In this document: positions 7,922 through 16,699 of the stretch, in pieces
How the letters are laid out: every line of letters begins with the position of its first letter
How positions within the stretch are numbered: the stretch's first letter is position 1
From: Sphingobacteriaceae bacterium GW460-11-11-14-LB5
GTDB lineage: Bacteria > Bacteroidota > Bacteroidia > Sphingobacteriales > Sphingobacteriaceae
Direction: 5' to 3'
Length of the DNA: 64,000 nucleotides
NCBI GenBank assembly: GCA_002151545.1
Contig: CP021237.1
Location: 6,118,067-6,182,066, forward strand
Position numbers and translations under genes: made by a program
The notes under the pieces: generated by a model
Database searches by the model: none
Seen by the model: only the letters and a program-made list of their open reading frames with translations
What the model was told of the DNA's origin: nothing

Positions 7922-8255
7922 CAATTACAATCGCAAAAAATTTAGCCACATAAAAATTAGTGCCATTTTTCCTTTGATGGAAGAGGTAAATGATAAAGGT
8001 GTTTAGCCCCAAACCAATTAAACTCACCACTAAAAACTTGCTGAATTCCGTTCCCCAATGACTATTGGTGCTTTGGAATGTCCATACGCGGTTAATGAGG
8101 TAGTTATTGGTTACCGCCAAGGTAAAACCGATTGCATTAGCGATGTATTTGTTTATCTTGATTTTCTCCTTACATAACCAGGTTGCACCGAAATCGATTG
8201 CCATTCCGAGGAAACCTGTTAATCCAAATTTTAAGATGCGGAAAAATAAATCCAT
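7875..8255 (-). CDS. GtrA-family membrane protein
   Basis: This 126-residue protein has four predicted membrane spans and the GtrA signature features (RFLKFGLTG-like start FRILKFGLTGFLGMAIDFG, NNYLINRVWTF in the middle, KFFAIVIVFVWNFLANMLFTF at the end). GtrA proteins are thought to flip or carry polyprenyl-linked sugars across the inner membrane. It starts 1 bp after the stop of the GT39 glycosyltransferase gene, so the two are surely co-transcribed. The arrangement suggests delivery of a lipid-linked sugar to the GT39 enzyme, but which enzyme acts first is not shown. Its 3' end is the source of the tandem array at 6993-7921. Confidence 0.9.
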   Translation of the reverse strand: MDLFFRILKFGLTGFLGMAIDFGATWLCKEKIKINKYIANAIGFTLAVTNNYLINRVWTFQSTNSHWGTEFSKFLVVSLIGLGLNTFIIYLFHQRKNGTNFYVAKFFAIVIVFVWNFLANMLFTFR

Positions 8256-8256
8256 G

Positions 8257-9891
8257 TTAATGTATTTTAACCAAATAAAACTGCTCTAAAACCTGTGGAC
8301 GAGTTTTGGCATTGATAAATTTTCCAGTAAGCTTTGTGATGTGGTAATATTCAAAAGATTTTAACACTTCGGCATGGTATTCTGTTTTTAATCTTCCCAG
8401 TTCTGATGCCGGAGTATAGATAATCAGATCCTTTTCATCTTTCGATTGGTTGAGATCCTCGTAGCTCCAGAAATATTTGGGTTCGCCATTGGCATAAAAA
8501 TCGAAAGAATACGCATCAGGATACATCAATACTGCAGCTTTGGCCTTCGGATAATTTTCTTTTAACCAGATCCCTGCCTGCATGCCAGATTCATATTTCA
8601 AAACCGATGGGTAGAAAAATGCCGAGAGAAAAATCATGATTGTTGCTGCAACAACTACACTCCTGATTATAAGCGATTGTAGGCCTATCTTACGGAAAAT
8701 CCCCAGAATTGAACCCACAAGTGGAAATGCAATGATATAATAGCCAAAATTGAAGCCTGAATAATAGCCAATACCGATTAAGCAGACCAATAAGATTAAT
8801 AATATTACACCCTGTGTATACCAAAATACTTTTAGGGCGTTGCCTTCCAACTTTTGCAAATACAAAGCCGTTATGATGGCAAACTGTGGCAGAATAATCA
8901 AGATATAATGTGGTAACTGAAATTTGGACAATGAAAACAACAGAAAAGTAATCGCTGCACTGGTCCAGATCATGATGCTTTCAGCAGGTAAATCAATACG
9001 GTTTTTCTTTTTGAAAAGATTTACCACCGCCGCATAAAACAATACCGACCAGGGTAAAAATGCCCAAAGGGTAGTATGCAAAAAGAATGAAATATCCCCT
9101 TTACCTTTTATTGGACCGTTATTAAAAAAGCGACCAAACTGGCTATCCCAGAAGAAAAATTTTAAGCCCGAAACGCCGGTTTTTCCGAATACCACTTTCT
9201 CCGGGTGTAAATCAAACTGTACATATAAAGTATATAACTCCGGAATGATAAAAATGAAAATCAGTATAATGGCCAGCCACCATTTTAATTTCAACAGCTG
9301 TTTAAACTGACGGGTTAATAACCAGTAAATAATAAAACCTCCAAAAACAGGAATCAATACAAATATGCCTTTAATCATAATGGCACAGGCCGCGAAAAAA
9401 GAACCTGCAACAATGTGCCAGAAAGTGCTCTGATGTGCTTTGTAATAATGATAAATAGCCGCCAGGGTAAAGGTGGTGATATAAACCTCTGCGCGGACAT
9501 CAAAAGTGGAAATGAGGATATGCAGGGAACTTAAAAAAATCAGCGCACTCATTAACCCTGTTTTTTCGCTATAAATATCTTTTGCGAGTTTGTAAACATA
9601 CCAGGCACCCCATAATCCGAACAAAAAAGAAGGAAGTTTGTATGCAAAAGCGGTAATGCCGAAGATTTTAAAAGATGCAGCTGCCAGCCAAAAGGTTAAA
9701 TGTGGTTTGTCTAACCAATCGGCACCACGTACATAAATATTTACCCAATCGTTCCTCAGCACCATATTTTTGGCGATAGAAGCGTAAAGTGCCGAATCGG
9801 GTTCCATTACGCCACCAAAAAGTGCCAAGGTACTCACCGCTACAATTAGCGCAATTAATATTTTATATAATCTGGTGTCCTTCGGGTTCAT
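8257..9891 (-). CDS. ArnT-like glycosyltransferase, GT39/PMT family
   Basis: This 544-residue protein with about 11-12 membrane spans belongs to the dolichyl/undecaprenyl-phosphate-sugar transferase family (PMT, ArnT, GT39/GT83 type). The first periplasmic loop has GVMEPDSALYASIAKNM, whose acidic residue is the catalytic one in this family, followed by WLDKPHLTFWLAA, the typical substrate loop. A soluble C-terminal part (about 430-544) follows. It would move a sugar from a polyprenyl carrier to a protein, lipid A or a glycan on the outer face of the inner membrane. GtrA follows immediately. The acceptor is unknown, so no gene symbol is given. Confidence 0.88.
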   Translation of the reverse strand: MNPKDTRLYKILIALIVAVSTLALFGGVMEPDSALYASIAKNMVLRNDWVNIYVRGADWLDKPHLTFWLAAASFKIFGITAFAYKLPSFLFGLWGAWYVYKLAKDIYSEKTGLMSALIFLSSLHILISTFDVRAEVYITTFTLAAIYHYYKAHQSTFWHIVAGSFFAACAIMIKGIFVLIPVFGGFIIYWLLTRQFKQLLKLKWWLAIILIFIFIIPELYTLYVQFDLHPEKVVFGKTGVSGLKFFFWDSQFGRFFNNGPIKGKGDISFFLHTTLWAFLPWSVLFYAAVVNLFKKKNRIDLPAESIMIWTSAAITFLLFSLSKFQLPHYILIILPQFAIITALYLQKLEGNALKVFWYTQGVILLILLVCLIGIGYYSGFNFGYYIIAFPLVGSILGIFRKIGLQSLIIRSVVVAATIMIFLSAFFYPSVLKYESGMQAGIWLKENYPKAKAAVLMYPDAYSFDFYANGEPKYFWSYEDLNQSKDEKDLIIYTPASELGRLKTEYHAEVLKSFEYYHITKLTGKFINAKTRPQVLEQFYLVKIH

Positions 9892-9962
9892 TTACAGGAA
9901 GCAAATATGAGCAAAAAAAAGTCAAATTTTTTTAAGGTTTAAGATTAACAGGGGCAAAGCCT

Positions 9963-9970
9963 TATCTTTG
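9963..9970 (+). promoter_or_regulatory. -7 element of pdxJ, very close to the start codon
   Basis: TATCTTTG matches TAnnTTTG, and only 4 bp separate it from the ATG at 9975. Transcription would begin at about the start codon, so the mRNA would be leaderless or nearly so. A weak TTTA lies 21 bp upstream. Confidence 0.6.
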
Positions 9971-9974
9971 CTGC

Positions 9975-10691
9975 ATGACAAAGTTATCGGTTAATATCAA
10001 TAAAATTGCTACACTCCGCAATAGCCGTGGTGGTAATAATCCTGATCTGGTTAAGGTTGCATTAGATTGCGAACGTTTCGGCGCGCAGGGAATTACGGTG
10101 CATCCGCGCCCGGATGAACGCCATATCCGTTATCAGGATGTTTACGATTTAAAAGCAGTTATTGCTACTGAATTTAATATTGAAGGAAATTGTAAGGAAG
10201 ATAAATTTGTTGACCTGGTTTTGGCCAATAAACCCGCCCAGGTGACTTTAGTGCCCGATGCTGAAGGTCAGATTACTTCAAATCACGGTTGGGATACCCT
10301 AAAACATAAAGATTACCTGAGAGAAATGGTAGGTGTTTTCCAGAAAGAAGGCATACGTGTTTCTATTTTTGTTGATCCGCAGGTAGAAATGGTTGAAGGT
10401 GCTGTAGAAACCGGGACAGACCGGATTGAGTTGTACACGGAGGCCTATGCACATAATTATTTTGCCGACCGCGAAAAAGCAATTGTAAGTTATATTGCTG
10501 CAGCGCACCATGCCAATAAACTAGGCTTGGGAATTAATGCGGGGCACGATCTCGATTTACATAACCTGCATTATTTCGCACAAAGTATCCCGGGATTATT
10601 GGAAGTTTCAATTGGTCATGCTTTAATTAGCGATGCGCTTTATTTGGGGCTGGAAACTACCATTCAGAAATATTTACAACAGCTGGCTTAG
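9975..10691 (+). CDS. pdxJ: Pyridoxine 5'-phosphate synthase
   Basis: PdxJ condenses 3-amino-2-oxopropyl phosphate with 1-deoxyxylulose 5-phosphate to pyridoxine 5'-phosphate, the last ring-forming step of DXP-dependent vitamin B6 synthesis in the cytosol. The 238 residues cover the whole TIM-barrel. Family motifs are LSVNINKIATLRNSRGG at the start, GITVHPRPDERHI (about 39-51), FNIEGNC, RVSIFVDP, and the late GLGINAGHDL with phosphate-binding residues. The length is normal and the start fits. No other B6 gene is nearby. Confidence 0.97.
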   Translation: MTKLSVNINKIATLRNSRGGNNPDLVKVALDCERFGAQGITVHPRPDERHIRYQDVYDLKAVIATEFNIEGNCKEDKFVDLVLANKPAQVTLVPDAEGQITSNHGWDTLKHKDYLREMVGVFQKEGIRVSIFVDPQVEMVEGAVETGTDRIELYTEAYAHNYFADREKAIVSYIAAAHHANKLGLGINAGHDLDLHNLHYFAQSIPGLLEVSIGHALISDALYLGLETTIQKYLQQLA

Positions 10692-10816
10692 TTATAACCG
10701 CAAAGACTGCAAAGAAAAATGACGCAAAGCAACGCAAAGTTGGGTGCATAGTTTAATGATGCCTTGAGCTTCTTTGCGAAACACTTAGCGCCCTTAGCGG
10801 TTAAATAACGAAATAT

Positions 10817-11722
10817 ATGTTAAAAGGAATTCTCCTTGTTTTTTTTGGTGCCTGTAGTTTTGGCATCCTTTCTACTTTTGTTAAACTGGCCTATCACGAG
10901 GGTTATACTTTAGGCGATGTTACCGGGGCGCAGGCTTTTTTCGGGGCTGTAATTTTATGGATGCTGTTTTTCTTTCAGCGTAGAACCGCCAGTTATAAAG
11001 CCAAAGCGATTGTGCCCCAAACACCCTGGTGGAAAATGGTGTTAGCCGGAACCTGTACAGGCTTAGTCAGCATCTTTTACTATCAATGTGTAAAACTTGT
11101 ACCCAACTCTGTTGCCATTATTTTGCTGATGCAGTTTATCTGGATGAGTATTTTAATGGAATACCTCATTTTTAAAAAGAAACCTACGGGTTTACAACTT
11201 TTTGCCATTTTATTGGTTTTGGGTGGAACGGTTTTAGCGAGCGGAATGGCCGAAACAAGTATCGAAAGCATGGATTTAAAAGGTATAGGTTTTGGCTTAT
11301 TGGCCGCAATCTGTTATGCCGGCTTTTTGTTGCTAAGTGGCAGAATCGGAAACGAATATGCTCCATTGCAAAAAAGCGCCCTGATGATTACCGGTGCCTG
11401 CATCCTCATCTTTATTATTTTTCCACCAACATTTTTATACAACGGTGCTTTAAACGGAAGTTTATTGAAATGGGGATTAATCATCTCAGTTTTCGGCACG
11501 GTAATTCCACCTTTATTTTTTGCTGAAGGTGTACCCAGAATTGGGACAGCCATGAGTTCGATATTAAGTGCTGCAGAATTGCCTGTTGCTGTAATGATGG
11601 CTGGTTTTGTATTGCAAGAGCAGGTATCGTTTTTAAGGTGGATTGGTGTGGTGGTAATTTTATCGGCGATGGTTTTGCCAAATTTAAAATATTTGAAAAA
11701 AGGTAGAGGGTGGGAAGGTTGA
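10817..11722 (+). CDS. EamA/DMT-family transporter
   Basis: This 301-residue inner-membrane protein has ten predicted spans in two EamA halves (about 3-140 and 150-292). Typical pieces are GACSFGILSTFVKLAY in span 1 and SILSAAELPVAVMMAGFVLQEQV in span 9. Members export amino acids, metabolites or drugs, and the substrate cannot be read from the sequence. It is preceded by a short spacer with an inverted repeat (AACCGC near 10697 and GCGGTT near 10797), which seems to belong to an intergenic repeat, not to regulation. Confidence 0.9.
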   Translation: MLKGILLVFFGACSFGILSTFVKLAYHEGYTLGDVTGAQAFFGAVILWMLFFFQRRTASYKAKAIVPQTPWWKMVLAGTCTGLVSIFYYQCVKLVPNSVAIILLMQFIWMSILMEYLIFKKKPTGLQLFAILLVLGGTVLASGMAETSIESMDLKGIGFGLLAAICYAGFLLLSGRIGNEYAPLQKSALMITGACILIFIIFPPTFLYNGALNGSLLKWGLIISVFGTVIPPLFFAEGVPRIGTAMSSILSAAELPVAVMMAGFVLQEQVSFLRWIGVVVILSAMVLPNLKYLKKGRGWEG

Positions 11723-11826
11723 AGGTATAAGGTTATTTTTTGAAATAATAATCTTCCGACTTCGGACTCCTGACCTCCGACTTATCAAAAAAATAAATAT
11801 CTTTAAAAAGCATAAAGCATTTAAAC

Positions 11827-12390
11827 ATGAAAAAACTAACTATTTATATTTTATCCTTTATCATCATCGGCTTAGCCGGATGTAAAAACAAAACCACCAT
11901 TAACCAGGATGAAGCCGGAGCGGTAATCACGGATTATTTAAAAGCTAATCCTGAGTATAAAACTACACGTTTCAACTTTGGGGAAATAAAGTTTAACAGT
12001 ACAAACGATATGTTTGAACTGGGTAAATATAAAACTTTAGCCAGCAAAGGCCTGGTGACATTGGATTTGAAAGCAGCTAAAAAGAAATTCCTTTCAAAAG
12101 ATAGCAGTTTCGTTTACCAGATTACCTTAACCGATAAAGCGAGTCCATTGGTTTTAAAGCAGGATGGTGATAAAGCAACTGTAAAAGTGGTAGAATATGT
12201 TTTGGCCGATGAAAAGCCTGTAGATTTTTCGCAGGTTAATTCGAGCACGGCAAAAGTTACCGTATCACTTAAAATGACAAGTACCGATTTCGAACCATTC
12301 GATAAGGACGCAAATAAAAACAGCAACTTCATTACCAAAACCTATAAATTAAAGTTGAGTAAAGATGAAGGCTGGAAGGTGCAGAAATAG
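11827..12390 (+). CDS. Lipoprotein of unknown function
   Basis: The 187-residue product has a lipoprotein signal ending in the lipobox LAGC (cysteine at residue 19). The mature part begins KNKTTINQDEAGAVITDYLKANPEY and is rich in beta-strand segments with many lysines; it resembles no family that I can name with confidence. A near-consensus TATCTTTA lies about 30 bp upstream, so it may have its own promoter. It stands alone between the EamA gene and gcvP. Confidence 0.75.
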   Translation: MKKLTIYILSFIIIGLAGCKNKTTINQDEAGAVITDYLKANPEYKTTRFNFGEIKFNSTNDMFELGKYKTLASKGLVTLDLKAAKKKFLSKDSSFVYQITLTDKASPLVLKQDGDKATVKVVEYVLADEKPVDFSQVNSSTAKVTVSLKMTSTDFEPFDKDANKNSNFITKTYKLKLSKDEGWKVQK

Positions 12391-12466
12391 GTTGAAAGAC
12401 TAAAGGTAAGCGTATACCTAATTGCGCCTACAACCTAAGTTTCTTGTAGTACCCGACATTTTTAAA

Positions 12467-12547
12467 CCCGATAGCAGCGAAAATCCTTTTTGTTTGCAGC
12501 AACTCAATATGACAGAGATTAACAAAAAGATTGTAGCGGATAGCGGG
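12467..12547. repeat. Imperfect palindromic intergenic repeat
   Basis: The left arm begins CCCGATAGCAGCG and the right arm ends AGCGGATAGCGGG. The inner parts CCTTTTTG and CAAAAAG also pair. The region 12391-12755 holds no gene; besides this repeat it holds a 12 bp palindrome and the gcvP promoter element. Confidence 0.65.
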
Positions 12548-12609
12548 AACAAACTTAAATTTTAGTACAGCCACTGCTTTCTAAATAATTACGCCTTAAA
12601 TAAAAACGA

Positions 12610-12621
12610 ACAAACGTTTGT
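12610..12621. promoter_or_regulatory. Perfect 12 bp palindrome upstream of gcvP, possible operator
   Basis: ACAAACGTTTGT is a perfect palindrome about 100 bp before the gcvP promoter element. It has the size of a repressor half-site pair, but no regulator gene is adjacent, so its function is a guess. Confidence 0.3.
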
Positions 12622-12722
12622 CTTTTGCCTTGCGTATAAAATCTACCTATTTTGTCGCTTTTAAGTGTAAATAGGACACCTTTTTTACACTGATATATAG
12701 CAAAATACAGCTTCGTTTTTGC

Positions 12723-12730
12723 TACCTTTG
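12723..12730 (+). promoter_or_regulatory. -7 element of gcvP
   Basis: TACCTTTG matches TAnnTTTG and lies 25 bp before the gcvP start codon. The upstream TTTG part is not clear. Confidence 0.55.
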
Positions 12731-12755
12731 CACGCAAATTTATTATTCATACCGC

Positions 12756-15632
12756 ATGAGCTTAAATATCCATTACAAGGAAGATTTTCAAAATCGTCAT
12801 ATTGCGCCAAATGAGGCAGATACAGCCGAAATGTTGCAAACTGTTGGCGTAAATTCTATTGATGAGCTGATAGAACAAACTGTTCCGACGGCAATCAGGT
12901 TAAAACAGCCTTTAAACTTGCCTGCAGCGAAATCAGAAACTGAATATCTTGGTGCTTTAAAACAAACTTCATTGTTGAATAAAGTTTTCAAAAGCTTTAT
13001 CGGACAAGGTTATTATGATACCATTACGCCGGGTGTAATTTTACGTAACGTATTCGAAAACCCAGGATGGTATACGCAATATACACCATATCAGGCAGAA
13101 ATTGCTCAAGGTCGTTTACAGGCTTTGTTAAATTTCCAAACGATGGTTATCGATTTAACCGGAATGGAAATTGCCAATGCATCTTTATTGGATGAAGGTA
13201 CTGCTGCTGCTGAGGCGATGTTTATGCAATATAGCTTGCGTAAAAACCAGGGGGCTAAGAAGTTCTTCGTTTCAGCATTGCTTTTCCCTCAAACGATTGA
13301 TATTTTAAAAACACGTGCTAATCCTTACGGCATTGAACTGGTTATCGGAAGTCACTTAGATTTCGTAGCTACTGAAGATTTCTTCGGTGCAATTGTTCAA
13401 TATCCGGCAGGAAACGGTGAGGTTTTCGATTACAAGGATTTCGCATCGGCATTGCACAATCAAAATATTAAATTAACGGTAGTTGCCGATATTTTAAGCT
13501 TAACCTTATTAACGCCTCCGGGCGAGTGGGGAGCTGATGTAGTGGTAGGTACTACCCAGCGTTTAGGTATACCAATGGGCTTTGGTGGACCACATGCTGC
13601 ATTTTTTGCCACTAAAGAAGAATATAAACGTAATATCCCGGGTCGTATTATCGGTGTAACTATCGATAGCCATGGCGATTACGCTTTACGTATGGCTTTG
13701 CAAACCCGCGAACAGCACATCCGTAGAGATAAAGCAACCTCAAATATTTGTACTGCACAGGCATTATTGGCCATTATGGCTGGTTTTTACGCAGCTTATC
13801 ACGGTCCGAAAGGATTAAAAGCGATTGCAGAACGTACACATGGTTTGGCCATCAGCCTCGCCTCTACCTTAAAAGGTTTAGGTTTTGAGCAGTTAAACTC
13901 AGCTTACTTCGATACCATTCGTTTCGATTTAGGTGATTTAAAAGGTGGTATCCATTCAGGATGTATCGATAACGAAATCAACTTAAACTATGTTGGTAAT
14001 GTTGCAACCATTTCGTTTGACGAAACCAGCACTTTCGAAGATGTAGCTTTGATTGCTAAAATCTTTGCTAAAGTTAAAGCTATTGCTGCTGATCAGGTTG
14101 AGGTAGCAGAAAATGTAGAAACCGTTATTCCATCAGCTTTACAACGTACTTCAGCTTATTTAACACACCCAATTTTTAATGCGCACCATTCGGAACACGA
14201 AATGTTGCGTTATATCAAATCGTTAGAAGCAAAAGATTTATCACTTTGCCACTCGATGATTGCTTTGGGTAGCTGTACCATGAAATTAAATGCCACGGCA
14301 GAAATGATTCCGGTTACCTGGTCTCACTTCGGTCGTATACACCCATTTGCGCCCGCTGATCAGGTATTGGGTTACTATTCTGTTTTCAATGAGCTTGATA
14401 AATGGTTAAGTGAAATTACCGGTTTTGCGGCAATGAGTTTACAGCCAAATGCTGGTGCTCAGGGCGAATATGCTGGTTTAATGGTTATCCGCGCTTATCA
14501 CCAGGATAGAGGCGATTTCCACCGTAACGTAGCCTTAATTCCTGCTTCGGCTCACGGAACCAACCCTGCTTCTGCAGCAATGGCTGATATGAAAATTGTT
14601 GTGGTTAAATCTTTAGAAAACGGTAATATCGATGTTGAAGATTTAAAAGCAAAAGCAGAATTACACAAAGATAACCTATCGTGTTTGATGGTAACTTATC
14701 CATCTACCCACGGGGTGTTCGAAGAAAGCATTATCGAAATTTGCGAAACCATCCACGCTAACGGTGGACAGGTTTATATGGATGGTGCAAACATGAATGC
14801 ACAGGTAGGTTTAACAAGTCCGGCTAATATCGGTGCCGATGTTTGTCACTTAAACTTACACAAAACTTTCTGTATCCCTCACGGTGGTGGTGGTCCTGGT
14901 ATGGGCCCAATTGGTGTGGCTAAACACCTGGTTCCTTACCTTCCTGGCCACGCTGTGGTTGATATTGATAAGGGAAAATCAATTTCCGCAGTTTCATCTG
15001 CACCATGGGGTTCGGCTTCAATCCTGATCATCTCTCACGCTTATATTGCGATGATGGGTGCTGAAGGTTTAACCAACGCTACGAAATATGCGATTCTAAA
15101 CGCAAACTACATGAAAGCGCGTTTAGAGCAACATTATCCTGTACTTTATTCAGGCGCTCAGGGCCGTTGTGCACACGAGATGATTTTAGATTGCCGCTCG
15201 TTCAAAGCTTTCGGAATCGAAGTTACGGATATTGCAAAACGTTTAATGGATTACGGTTTCCACGCACCAACAGTATCATTCCCGGTTGCAGGAACTTTAA
15301 TGGTTGAGCCTACAGAATCAGAGCCTAAACATGAGTTAGATCGTTTCTGTGATGCCTTAATCGCGATTAAAAACGAAATTACCGCAGTAGAAAACGGTAC
15401 TTTAGATAAGGTTGATAACCCATTGAAAAACGCACCTCATACGGTTTCGGTAATTACCGCTAACGAATGGGATCATGCTTACAGCCGTCAAACAGCTGCG
15501 TTCCCGCTTCCTTATGTGTTAGCGCGCAAGTTCTGGCCTTCAGTTGGTCGTGTTAACGATAGTCATGGTGATAGGGCATTGATCTGTGCTTGCCCGCCAA
15601 TTGAAAGTTACCTGGAAGAGATCGTACCTTAG
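12756..15632 (+). CDS. gcvP: Glycine dehydrogenase (aminomethyl-transferring), P protein
   Basis: The P protein of the glycine cleavage system decarboxylates glycine and passes the aminomethyl group to lipoylated H protein. This is the one-chain form (958 residues) with two PLP-fold halves; the joined form is usual in Bacteroidota. The PLP lysine is in NLHKTFCIPHGGGGPG (lysine at about residue 703), preceded by VYMDGANMNAQVG. The N-terminal half has the ENPGWYTQYTPYQAEIAQGR and GTAAAEAMFM motifs. T, H and L proteins are not nearby. A hairpin terminator follows at 15739. The call is certain. Confidence 0.98.
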   Translation: MSLNIHYKEDFQNRHIAPNEADTAEMLQTVGVNSIDELIEQTVPTAIRLKQPLNLPAAKSETEYLGALKQTSLLNKVFKSFIGQGYYDTITPGVILRNVFENPGWYTQYTPYQAEIAQGRLQALLNFQTMVIDLTGMEIANASLLDEGTAAAEAMFMQYSLRKNQGAKKFFVSALLFPQTIDILKTRANPYGIELVIGSHLDFVATEDFFGAIVQYPAGNGEVFDYKDFASALHNQNIKLTVVADILSLTLLTPPGEWGADVVVGTTQRLGIPMGFGGPHAAFFATKEEYKRNIPGRIIGVTIDSHGDYALRMALQTREQHIRRDKATSNICTAQALLAIMAGFYAAYHGPKGLKAIAERTHGLAISLASTLKGLGFEQLNSAYFDTIRFDLGDLKGGIHSGCIDNEINLNYVGNVATISFDETSTFEDVALIAKIFAKVKAIAADQVEVAENVETVIPSALQRTSAYLTHPIFNAHHSEHEMLRYIKSLEAKDLSLCHSMIALGSCTMKLNATAEMIPVTWSHFGRIHPFAPADQVLGYYSVFNELDKWLSEITGFAAMSLQPNAGAQGEYAGLMVIRAYHQDRGDFHRNVALIPASAHGTNPASAAMADMKIVVVKSLENGNIDVEDLKAKAELHKDNLSCLMVTYPSTHGVFEESIIEICETIHANGGQVYMDGANMNAQVGLTSPANIGADVCHLNLHKTFCIPHGGGGPGMGPIGVAKHLVPYLPGHAVVDIDKGKSISAVSSAPWGSASILIISHAYIAMMGAEGLTNATKYAILNANYMKARLEQHYPVLYSGAQGRCAHEMILDCRSFKAFGIEVTDIAKRLMDYGFHAPTVSFPVAGTLMVEPTESEPKHELDRFCDALIAIKNEITAVENGTLDKVDNPLKNAPHTVSVITANEWDHAYSRQTAAFPLPYVLARKFWPSVGRVNDSHGDRALICACPPIESYLEEIVP

Positions 15633-15738
15633 TGAGGTAGAAGGCGGAAAGGTAGAGGGTTTAAGGTTTTTCTTTCCATCGCCATATTTCCCCTCAAAAC
15701 GCCGCCTAGGTTCGTGTCGCCACGAACATATTCTATTC

Positions 15739-15786
15739 ATCTGCAAGTTTTATGGATTCATTTCATAAAGCTTGCAGATTTTTTTT
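15739..15786 (+). terminator. Terminator after gcvP (first copy of a duplicated hairpin)
   Basis: ATCTGCAAG and CTTGCAGAT pair around an inner TTTATG...CATAAA stem, followed by eight T. The same hairpin, partly decayed, recurs at 16522-16600. A small perfect hairpin GTTCGTG/CACGAAC lies just before it (15710-15727). Confidence 0.75.
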
Positions 15787-15878
15787 GCCAATGAATGTTG
15801 TTTTTTTTTGGGTTTAGAATTGAAGTAAGAACCTTGTTAAGATTACTCAGTCATCAAAAATTGATCTCTATAAGCAAA

Positions 15879-16472
15879 TTAACTTATCCAGTTATCTAAC
15901 TGTAGACACAAGATCCAGCCATCCTCTGTTTTTTTATAAACGCTGGTATTTCCATATCCACATAGATTACCACAACCATAGCCATAGTCAAAAATGCAGA
16001 GTGTGCCATTTCTGAAAAAAATGGGTTTGGTAAAATGATAATAGCCCTTAATTCCTTTTTTATAAGCGTAATTCCAACCCTTGGTTCGATCGTTGAAAAT
16101 ATGATTTAAGGTATCTGAGCTTATGATTTTTGCAAATGGTAAGATATTGTCTGGTAAAGTTTCAGTTTCTAATTTTTCTATTTTACGCACCACATATTTC
16201 CTTTCATTTTTGGTGTAAATAATTTGGGGAGCAACCGTTATTTTCCTGCTTAAAATTAAGCCTGTTAAAGTGTCTTTGTCAAAATACTTCTTCATCTCTT
16301 TGATAGTATAAACCGAACTTTTTGAGACATAAAGTATATGATCATCTTTGATTTTTAAGTTTTTTATAAAAAACCACTCCAGAAATTGTTTTTCGATTTT
16401 TGACGACTTTTGTGCTAGTGTTACAAGGCTAGATAGTGTGAAAAATACTAAAAGGATTGTTGCTTTTTTCAT
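15879..16472 (-). CDS. Secreted protein of unknown function
   Basis: This 197-residue protein starts with a signal peptide (MKKATILLVFFTLSSLVTLAQ). The mature part is lysine-rich and ends in a conserved-looking block with paired cysteines: FDYGYGCGNLCGYG followed by VYKKTEDGWILC. Similar C-terminal blocks occur in scattered Bacteroidota exported proteins of unknown role. The gene lies alone on the minus strand, between two copies of the gcvP-type terminator hairpin, which suggests later insertion. No function can be given. Confidence 0.7.
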   Translation of the reverse strand: MKKATILLVFFTLSSLVTLAQKSSKIEKQFLEWFFIKNLKIKDDHILYVSKSSVYTIKEMKKYFDKDTLTGLILSRKITVAPQIIYTKNERKYVVRKIEKLETETLPDNILPFAKIISSDTLNHIFNDRTKGWNYAYKKGIKGYYHFTKPIFFRNGTLCIFDYGYGCGNLCGYGNTSVYKKTEDGWILCLQLDNWIS

Positions 16473-16521
16473 ATTTTATTGATGTTGGTAAAACTCATAT
16501 TCCATAAAGTATATGTTTTTA

Positions 16522-16600
16522 TATTCTATTCATCTATAAGTTTTATGAATTCATTTCATAAAGCTTGCAGATTTTTTTGGAAATGAATGTCAGTTTTTCA
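16522..16600. repeat. Second, decayed copy of the gcvP terminator region
   Basis: TATTCTATTCATCTRYAAG, TTCATTTCATAAAGCTTGCA and the following T-run and AATGAATGT repeat the sequence at 15730-15800. In this copy the left arm is ATCTATAAG, so the outer stem is weakened. The two copies bracket the minus-strand gene at 15879-16472. The rest of 16473-16699 holds nothing recognisable. Confidence 0.8.
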
Positions 16601-16699
16601 TCGCTGCTGTCAGGTTTAGGAAAGGTTTGAAGTCCAAACCAACTAGACGGGAACTATATTTAATTGGGTGGGAGCTATGAGCAACTCGGACACCCATGA

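Noticed and set aside
12391..12755. Glycine riboswitch before gcvP
   Set aside because: The conserved core segments of glycine riboswitches were not found by eye.
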